NCBI GenBank assembly: GCA_025548565.1
Contig: JAJLPB010000001.1
Span: 806,001 to 870,000 of the forward strand
DNA: 64,000 nt
Reading direction: 5' to 3'
DNA from: Rugamonas sp. A1-17
GTDB taxonomy: Bacteria; Pseudomonadota; Gammaproteobacteria; Burkholderiales; Burkholderiaceae_D
Every line of letters starts with the position of its first letter. Position 1 is the first letter of the stretch. Shown here in pieces: positions 58,216 through 64,000 of the stretch. The position numbers and the translations under genes were made by a program. Below the pieces are notes generated by a model. The model saw only the letters and a program-made list of their open reading frames with translations, did not search any database and had not been told where the DNA came from.

Positions 58216-60597
58216 TTACCAGCTGTAGCCGGCCTTGGCGTAGTAGTAGCGGCCGTTGAAGCCGTTCGGCGCGAAGCCGCTGTACGGATTGATGCCGTTG
58301 TTGTTGAGGTTGCCCGCCGACGTGACCTGGTCCGGATAACGGTTGGTCACGTTGTCGATGCCCGCGCTCAGACGCCAGTTCTTGTTGAGCTTGACGCTGC
58401 CCGACAAGTCCAGCACCCATTGCGGATCGTAGACTTGATCCAGCGCAGGATTATTCTGCGGCACGGTGAAGCTGCCGTAGCGCGTCACCACGCCGCGCGC
58501 GCTCCAGTCGCCCAGCGACCAGTCGGTGGCCAGGCTGAACTTGTCCTTCGGCGAACCGACCGTGATGCGGTTGATGGTCTGGCGGTCGATCAGCGTCAGG
58601 CCGTTGGCGGTCAGGATGGCCGGGTTGTCGTTGACGTGCTGCAGCGAGTTCTTGTTGTGGTTGTAGGCCGCGGTGAAATCGTAGCGGCCGGCGGCCTTGG
58701 TGTCCCAGCGGTAGGTGCTGACCACGTCGACGCCGGTGGTGCGGGTGTCGATGGCGTTGGTGAAGTAGCGGCCGGCGCCGACCAGGATGGATTGCTTGGC
58801 CAGCGCCGCCTGCAGCGCCGGCGACAAGGTCATGTTGGCCGACAGCGCGATGCGGTCGTCGATGTCGATGCGGTAGGCGTCGACCGTGGTGTTCCAGTTG
58901 CGGGTCGCGGCGAACTGCACGCCGAGGCTGTAGTTGCGGGCTTTCTCGGCTTTCAGCGGGGTCGCGCCAAGCGCCGAGGCGGCGGCGCTGCCGACCGCGA
59001 AGGTGCCGGTCTCGATCGGGGTGTTGACGCCGTTCACCACCGAGAAGTTGGTGGTGGTGATGGTGTAGAACTGCTGCGCCAGCGATGGCGCGCGGAAGCC
59101 GGACGAGGCCGTGCCGCGCAGCGAGAAGTCCGGCGTGAACGCGTAGCGCGCCGAGCCCTTGGCCGAGGTGGTGCTGCCGAAATCGCTGTAGCGTTCATGG
59201 CGCAGCGCGCCCGAGGCCGAGAACTGCTTGGTGATTTCCGCTTCCAGGTTGGCGTAGACCGACTCGTTGTGGCGGCTGTTGCTGCCGGCGTTGATCGGGC
59301 GGAAGCCGGAGAAGCCCTGTGCGCCGCTGCCGACGTAGGAGGCCTCGTCGCCGGCGCCGATCTCGTATTTCTCGTGCCGCGCCTCGACGCCCAGCGCCAC
59401 CGTCAGCGGCCCGCTGAAGGCCGCCATCGGATATTCCTTGGCGACGTCGAAGTTGAACAGCTGCTGCGTGTTCTTCAGCTTGCCCGCGTAGAAGTGGGTC
59501 GGGCTGGCCGCGCCCAGCGTCTGGTTGACGGTGTGGTCCAGGTCCAGCTGGAACTCGTTGCTGCCGTAGTTCAGGCTGGCATCCCAGCGCCATCCGCCGG
59601 CCTCGCCGCGCAGGCCGGTGACCAGCGAGGCGTCGGTCGACTCGCTGTTCTCCAGCGGCAGGAAGCCTTCCGGGTACAGCGGCGTGCGTTGCGCCGTGCC
59701 GACCAGCGCGGTACGCCAGGTGGCGGCGGCCGAGGTGTTGCGCTGGCCGTAGTTGGCGAAGGCGTACCAGTCGATATCGTCGTTGACGCGGTACTGGCTG
59801 TTGACGAACACGGTGCGCGGACGGGTCTCGGGATCGCCGAAGCGCTGGTTGACCTTGCCATAGCGCGGCTCGGCCGGATTGCGCAGATCGGGGCCGGCGC
59901 GGTTGGTCGGATCGCGGTCGGACGCTTCCAGCGCCACGCGTACCCAGCCCTGGTCGCCCAGGTTGAAGCCGGTGGAGCCGCGCACGGTCAGCGCCTTGCC
60001 GTCGCGCTTCTGGTACTCGCCCCAGCCCACTTCGGCCTCACCGCCGGACGCGCCTTTTTTCAGGATGATGTTGATCACGCCGGCAATCGCGTCCGAACCG
60101 TACTGGGCCGCCGCACCGTCGCGCAGCACCTCGATGTGGTCGATGGCGGCCAGCGGAATCGCATTCAGGTCCACCGGCGCCGAGCCGCGGCCCTGGGTGC
60201 CGTTGACGTTGACCACCGCCGAGGTGTGGCGGCGCTTGCCGTTGACCAGCACCAGCGTCTGGTCCGGCGACAGGCCGCGCAGCTGGGCCGGACGCACCGC
60301 GTCGCTGGCGTCGGCGCCGGACGGGCGCGGGAAGTTCATCGACGGCAGCAGGCGGCCCAGCACGGTGGCCAGTTCGGACGAGCCGCTGGCCTGCAGGTCT
60401 TTCGCGCCGATCACGTCGACCGGCGATTCCGAATCGATGGTGCGGCGGTTCTTGGCATAGGTGCCGGTCACGACCACGGACTGCAGTTCACCGTCGGCGA
60501 CGGCTTGCTGGGCGAAGGCGGGAATGACGGTGGTGGCGATCAGGCTGCTGAGCAGGAGGGGGCGGGCAAGGGGACGGGCGATGCGGCGTGTGCTCAT
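58216..60597 (-). CDS. TonB-dependent outer-membrane receptor
   Basis: A 793-residue protein. Signal peptide of about 30 residues. TonB box-like LQSVVVTGTYAK near 38-49. The plug domain follows (IDSESPVDVIGAKDL, LRGLSPDQTLVLVNGKRRHTSAVVN, IEVLRDGAAAQYGSDAIAGVINIILK). The 22-strand barrel follows with alternating aromatic strands. The last residues are YYYAKAGYSW, with the terminal aromatic residue needed for BAM assembly. Monocistronic. The ligand is unknown: nothing about siderophores or cobalamin is near, and GRGSAPVDLNAIPLAAID resembles the receptors for carbohydrates or peptides. Confidence 0.93.
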   Translation of the reverse strand: MSTRRIARPLARPLLLSSLIATTVIPAFAQQAVADGELQSVVVTGTYAKNRRTIDSESPVDVIGAKDLQASGSSELATVLGRLLPSMNFPRPSGADASDAVRPAQLRGLSPDQTLVLVNGKRRHTSAVVNVNGTQGRGSAPVDLNAIPLAAIDHIEVLRDGAAAQYGSDAIAGVINIILKKGASGGEAEVGWGEYQKRDGKALTVRGSTGFNLGDQGWVRVALEASDRDPTNRAGPDLRNPAEPRYGKVNQRFGDPETRPRTVFVNSQYRVNDDIDWYAFANYGQRNTSAAATWRTALVGTAQRTPLYPEGFLPLENSESTDASLVTGLRGEAGGWRWDASLNYGSNEFQLDLDHTVNQTLGAASPTHFYAGKLKNTQQLFNFDVAKEYPMAAFSGPLTVALGVEARHEKYEIGAGDEASYVGSGAQGFSGFRPINAGSNSRHNESVYANLEAEITKQFSASGALRHERYSDFGSTTSAKGSARYAFTPDFSLRGTASSGFRAPSLAQQFYTITTTNFSVVNGVNTPIETGTFAVGSAAASALGATPLKAEKARNYSLGVQFAATRNWNTTVDAYRIDIDDRIALSANMTLSPALQAALAKQSILVGAGRYFTNAIDTRTTGVDVVSTYRWDTKAAGRYDFTAAYNHNKNSLQHVNDNPAILTANGLTLIDRQTINRITVGSPKDKFSLATDWSLGDWSARGVVTRYGSFTVPQNNPALDQVYDPQWVLDLSGSVKLNKNWRLSAGIDNVTNRYPDQVTSAGNLNNNGINPYSGFAPNGFNGRYYYAKAGYSW

Positions 60598-60759
60598 ATG
60601 ACGGTCTTTCTACGTTGACGATGAGGAAAGCTTACCAGTGCGCAAAGTTGCTGCCCACGAATGGTTACGTCTAATGATATGCAAGATTGGGATAACGTGC
60701 AGGTACAACCCTCTTTTCGCGCGGTGCCGGCGAAAAGAGTGTTGTTTAAAAGCGCCCGG

Positions 60760-61806
60760 TTACTGGCCGGGATTGGGAATGGCGGCGTGGATGGCGTCCA
60801 CCTGGGCCAGCACTTCGGGCGGCAATTGCACGCTGTAGGCGTCGATGTTTTCCTTCAGCTGCGCCAGGTTGGTGGCGCCGATGATGGTCGAGGCCACGAA
60901 CCAGCGCGAGTAGCACCACGCCAGCGCCAGCTGCGTCGGCGTGAGGCCGTTGGCGCGCGCCAGCTCGGCGTATTGCGCCACGGCGGATATCACCGCCGGA
61001 CGCAGGTAGCGCGGGCTCCACGTCACCGGGAACAGCGTCAGCCGGCCCTTGGCTTTCGGGTCGTCGTGGTACTTGGCGGTCAGCTGGCCGAACGCCAGCG
61101 GGCTGTAGGCCAGCAGGCTGACGTTCTCGCGGTAGCAGGTCTCATCCAGCAGGCTGGTCTCGAAGTGGCGCGCGGTCAGGTTGTACAGGTTCTGGATGGT
61201 GGCGATGCGCGGCAGGCCGCCCATCTCGGACTGCTTGATGAACTCGTTCACGCCCCAGCACGATTCGTTGGACACGCCGATCGCGCCGATCTTGCCTTCC
61301 TTGATCAAGTCGCCCAGCGCGGCCAGGGTTTCCTCGATCGCCACGCAGGGACGCTCCAGCTTGGGATTGAAGGCGTTCGAGCCGAACACCGGCACGTTGC
61401 GGCTTGGCCAGTGCAATTGGTATAAATCGATATGGTCGGTTTGCAGCCGCTGCAGGCTGGTCTCGACCGCCGCGCGCAGGTTGGCGGCGTCGAAGTTCTG
61501 CTGGCCGCCGCGCACCCAGCTGATGTGCGGGCTGGGCCCGGCCGCCTTGGTGGCCAGCACCACCTTGCCGCGCGCGCCGCTCTTCTTCAGCCAGCTGCCG
61601 ATGTGGCGCTCGGTCGTGCCTTGCGTTTCCGCGCGCGGCATCACCGGATACATCTCGGCCGTGTCGATGAAGTTGATGCCGCGCTCGAGCGCGTAGTCCA
61701 GCTGGCTGTGGGCGTCGGCTTCGGTGTTCTGCTCGCCGAAGGTCATCGTGCCCAGGCAGATCTTGCTGACGCTGAGGTCGCTCGTTCCGAGTTGAATCTT
61801 CTGCAT
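60760..61806 (-). CDS. Aldo/keto reductase, Tas-like
   Basis: A 348-residue TIM-barrel oxidoreductase with taaggaga before the ATG. KIQLGTSDLSVSKICLGTMTFGEQNTEADAH, FIDTAEMYPV (Asp and Tyr of the catalytic set), KVVLATKAAG (Lys) and DHIDLYQLHWPSR (His) match the AKR active site. The Tas (NADP-dependent) subgroup is closest by the N-terminus. Substrate uncertain. It lies 19 bp upstream of a region facing pyrD but is transcribed the same way, and may be co-transcribed after pyrD. Confidence 0.93.
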   Translation of the reverse strand: MQKIQLGTSDLSVSKICLGTMTFGEQNTEADAHSQLDYALERGINFIDTAEMYPVMPRAETQGTTERHIGSWLKKSGARGKVVLATKAAGPSPHISWVRGGQQNFDAANLRAAVETSLQRLQTDHIDLYQLHWPSRNVPVFGSNAFNPKLERPCVAIEETLAALGDLIKEGKIGAIGVSNESCWGVNEFIKQSEMGGLPRIATIQNLYNLTARHFETSLLDETCYRENVSLLAYSPLAFGQLTAKYHDDPKAKGRLTLFPVTWSPRYLRPAVISAVAQYAELARANGLTPTQLALAWCYSRWFVASTIIGATNLAQLKENIDAYSVQLPPEVLAQVDAIHAAIPNPGQ

Positions 61807-61825
61807 GCCGTCTCCTTAGTTGCCG

Positions 61826-62866
61826 CTAGTTGCCGCGCAGGGCGTCCGCGCAATCGCGCACCAGCGCCGGGCCCGCGTAGATCAGTCCGCTGTACAGCTG
61901 CACCAGCTGCGCGCCGCATGCCATTTTCACTTTGGCGTCCGCGCCGCGCAGGATGCCGCCGACGCCGATGATGGGCAAAGCATTGCCGAGCTCGGCCTTG
62001 AGCAGGCGGATCACCGTGTTGGACAGCTCGAACACCGGCGCGCCCGACAGCCCGCCCGCCTCGGCGCCGTGCAGCATGCCGGCGACGGCGTCGCGGCTCA
62101 GCGTGGTGTTGGTGGCGATCACGCCATCGATCTTGTGGCGCAGCAGCGCGTCGGCGATGTTCTTGACCTGGTCGCCGTCCATGTCCGGCGCGATTTTCAG
62201 CGCCAGCGGCACATAGCGCTTGTGCTGGTCGGCCAGGCGCAGTTGCGCGTCCTTCAGCGTGCCCAGCAGGCCGTCCAGTTCCGAGCCGCCTTGCAGCTGG
62301 CGCAGGTTCTTGGTGTTCGGCGACGAGATGTTGACCGTCACGTAGCTGGCGTAGGGATAGACTTTTTCCAGGCAGTGCAGGTAGTCGTCGGTGGCGCGCT
62401 CGATCGGGGTGTCGGCGTTCTTGCCGATGTTCAGGCCCAGCACGCCGGCCTTGTCCTGGTAGAAGCGCGACGATTGCACGTTGGCGACGAAGGCGTCGAC
62501 GCCGCCGTTGTTAAAGCCCATGCGGTTGATGATGGCGTGCGCTTCCGGCAGGCGGAACATGCGCGGCTTGGGGTTGCCCGGCTGCGCGCGCGGCGTGACG
62601 GTGCCCACCTCGATCGAGCCGAAGCCCAGGTCGGCCAGCGCGTCGATGTAGGCGCCGTCCTTGTCCAGGCCGGCGGCCAGGCCGACCGGATTTTTAAACG
62701 TAATGCCCATCACGGTGCGCGGGTCGGCCTTGGGCTGCTTGACCAGCTTGGTCAGGCCCAGCGCGGCGGCGCGCTTGAGTGCGGGAAGGGTGAAGTGGTG
62801 GGCGGCTTCGGCGTCCATGGAAAACAGCAGCGGACGGGCCAGCGAGTACAGGAATTTTTCGGACAT
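61826..62866 (-). CDS. pyrD: Dihydroorotate dehydrogenase, quinone (class 2)
   Basis: 346 residues from the ATG at 62866. The N-terminal amphipathic part ([27 protein letters not shown]) is typical of membrane-associated class 2 enzymes. The core has [59 protein letters not shown] (with the Ser base) and IIGVGGI. It oxidises dihydroorotate to orotate with FMN and ubiquinone. Operon aat-bpt-pyrD. Confidence 0.97.
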   Translation of the reverse strand: MSEKFLYSLARPLLFSMDAEAAHHFTLPALKRAAALGLTKLVKQPKADPRTVMGITFKNPVGLAAGLDKDGAYIDALADLGFGSIEVGTVTPRAQPGNPKPRMFRLPEAHAIINRMGFNNGGVDAFVANVQSSRFYQDKAGVLGLNIGKNADTPIERATDDYLHCLEKVYPYASYVTVNISSPNTKNLRQLQGGSELDGLLGTLKDAQLRLADQHKRYVPLALKIAPDMDGDQVKNIADALLRHKIDGVIATNTTLSRDAVAGMLHGAEAGGLSGAPVFELSNTVIRLLKAELGNALPIIGVGGILRGADAKVKMACGAQLVQLYSGLIYAGPALVRDCADALRGN

Positions 62867-62898
62867 GGGGAGCTCTTGTTGGTATTCCCCGTATTTTA

Positions 62899-63627
62899 TC
62901 AGGCGTCCAGCACGCTCCACACGCCGCGGATGCGCGCCTCCAGCGGCTTGAAGTTGGTTTTGTACGACATCTTCGGGCTTTCCTTGATCCAGTAGCCCAG
63001 GTAGACGTAGGGCAGCTTCAGTTCGCGCGCCTGGGCGATCTGCCACAGCACGTTGAAGGTGCCGTAGGAGGCGCCCTCGACGTCCGGATCGAAAAAGGTG
63101 TAGACCGACGACAGGCCGTCCGATAGCACATCGATGATGCTGACCATGCGCAGCGTGCCGCCCGGCTCGCGGAACTCCACCAGCCGCGTGTTGACCCGGC
63201 TTTGCAGCAGGAATTGTGCGTACTGGTCGCGGCTGTCCTGGTCCATGCCGCCGCCGGCGTGGCGCTTGCTCTGGTAGCGCAGGTAGAGGTCGTAGTGCTC
63301 GTCGGAGAACGACAGCGTGGCGACGCCGGCGGCCAGGTTGCCGTGCTTGATCCAGGCGCGCCGCTGGCCGCGGCTGGGGGCGAACAGGTCGGCCACCACC
63401 CGCACCGGGATGCAGGCCTGGCAACCGTCGCAATACGGGCGGTAGGTGAAGATGCCGCTGCGGCGGAAACCGTTCTTGACCAGCTCGGAATACACGTCGG
63501 CGTTGATCAGGTGCGAGGGCGTGGCCACCTGCGAGCGCGCCTGGCGCGCGTCCAGATAGCTGCAAGGGTAGGGCGCCGTCGTGTAAAACTGCAGCGTCGC
63601 GAAAGGCAGATCGTTCAGGTGCGTCAT
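62899..63627 (-). CDS. bpt: Aspartate/glutamate leucyltransferase (Bpt)
   Basis: 242 residues. The N-terminal CSYL and the cluster [12 protein letters not shown] with further Cys/His are the ATE/Bpt signature, followed by [24 protein letters not shown] and [20 protein letters not shown]. Bpt moves Leu from Leu-tRNA to N-terminal Asp or Glu of proteins, marking them for ClpAP. It lies between aat and pyrD, the usual partner position. Confidence 0.95.
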   Translation of the reverse strand: MTHLNDLPFATLQFYTTAPYPCSYLDARQARSQVATPSHLINADVYSELVKNGFRRSGIFTYRPYCDGCQACIPVRVVADLFAPSRGQRRAWIKHGNLAAGVATLSFSDEHYDLYLRYQSKRHAGGGMDQDSRDQYAQFLLQSRVNTRLVEFREPGGTLRMVSIIDVLSDGLSSVYTFFDPDVEGASYGTFNVLWQIAQARELKLPYVYLGYWIKESPKMSYKTNFKPLEARIRGVWSVLDA

Positions 63628-63700
63628 GCGCGTCCTATCGAGAGCGGTGGTGTAAGCCTATGATAGCGCCAAGTTTCCGAAGGCGCCGGTCACCTTTAGC

Positions 63701-64000
63701 TTAACTGTCCGCAGCCAGCGGTGCAATGGGTTCCCACACGGTGATCTGAGGCAATTCAATAGTGTTGCGCAGATGCGCCAGGAATTGCGCGCGGGGAATC
63801 GGCGCCGCGCCCAGCGAGGCCAGGTGGCCGGTCTCCTGCTGGCAATCGATCATTTGCACGCCGTGCTGGCGCAGGAAGCGCACCAGGTAGGCCAGCGCGA
63901 TCTTGGAGCCGTCGGTGACGCGCGCGAACATCGATTCGCCGTAGAACATGCGGCCGATCGAGACGCCGTAGGCGCCGCCGACCAGCTGGCCGTCCAGCCA
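63701..64000 (-). CDS. aat: Leucyl/phenylalanyl-tRNA-protein transferase, C-terminal part (partial)
   Basis: The frame is open to the right edge, where about 100 residues are seen: [43 protein letters not shown] and the end [25 protein letters not shown]. This is the C-terminal half of Aat, which adds Leu or Phe to proteins with N-terminal Lys or Arg. The start lies beyond 64000. First gene of aat-bpt-pyrD in transcription order. Confidence 0.95.
   Translation of the reverse strand, partial: WLDGQLVGGAYGVSIGRMFYGESMFARVTDGSKIALAYLVRFLRQHGVQMIDCQQETGHLASLGAAPIPRAQFLAHLRNTIELPQITVWEPIAPLAADS

Noticed and set aside
58141..60618. Long plus-strand open frame opposite the TonB-dependent receptor
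   Set aside because: Repetitive Val/Arg/Gly/Ala composition with no domain; a codon-bias shadow of the receptor gene.

Overview
The window looks like a chromosomal segment of a GC-rich betaproteobacterium of the Oxalobacteraceae (Massilia/Duganella/Janthinobacterium type). This is inferred from PEP-CTERM/VPxP-CTERM secreted proteins, a phasin, many orphan family-3 solute-binding proteins, an HTH-citrate synthase fusion, and the gene orders fkpB-ispH and radC-rpmB-rpmG. No ribosomal RNA or other direct taxonomic marker is present.

Layout. 0-17.7 kb: accessory and secretory functions. These include the end of an MFS transporter, a PEP-CTERM trypsin-like protease, an S9 peptidase, a PhzF-like isomerase, an alpha/beta hydrolase with TPRs, three orphan periplasmic binding proteins, a Het-C-like/VWA fusion protein, an MFS exporter with a GNAT acetyltransferase, the citrate synthase-like protein, and a LysR/NmrA divergent pair. 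17.7-28.3 kb: housekeeping and stress genes, namely tRNA-Lys, an orphan GspE/PilB ATPase, a spermidine-synthase-like protein, a glycine-zipper protein, barstar, purN, an RsmB-type methyltransferase, an MscS channel, a fatty-acid desaturase, and rpmB-rpmG.

28.3-38.9 kb: a 10.6-kb mobile element inserted in radC. Its ends can be read to the base: a 2-bp TG is shared by both junctions, and joining the flanks at it restores one uninterrupted radC frame of 224 codons, with the invariant stretch [10 protein letters not shown] across the scar. Just inside the left end lies a large serine recombinase, which fits the 2-bp crossover. The element also carries a small basic protein, an IncQ-type RepC initiator, a zinc-hook AAA ATPase of the RloC/PrrC anticodon-nuclease kind, iteron-like repeats, a complete retron (msr-msd RNA, nucleoside-deoxyribosyltransferase-like/winged-helix effector, reverse transcriptase) in the order of retron Eco1 (type II-A), a Replic_Relax-like protein, and 0.7 kb of strongly folded DNA. 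It reads as a replicating or mobilisable element carrying two different putative abortive-infection systems. The 31.8-37.0 kb part is visibly AT-rich compared with the chromosome.

38.9-64 kb: chromosome again. It holds the 5' part of radC, an HGSNAT-like membrane acyltransferase, fkpB-ispH, the branched-chain amino-acid transporter livHMGF (no livK here), a phasin, an EamA exporter, a nitroreductase, a PBP7-type endopeptidase, an IclR regulator and dgkA. A sulfate-uptake cluster follows (sbp, a 1-Cys peroxiredoxin, a TauE/SafE exporter, cysTWA and a CysB-type regulator), then a TonB-dependent receptor, an aldo/keto reductase and the operon aat-bpt-pyrD, which runs off the right edge.
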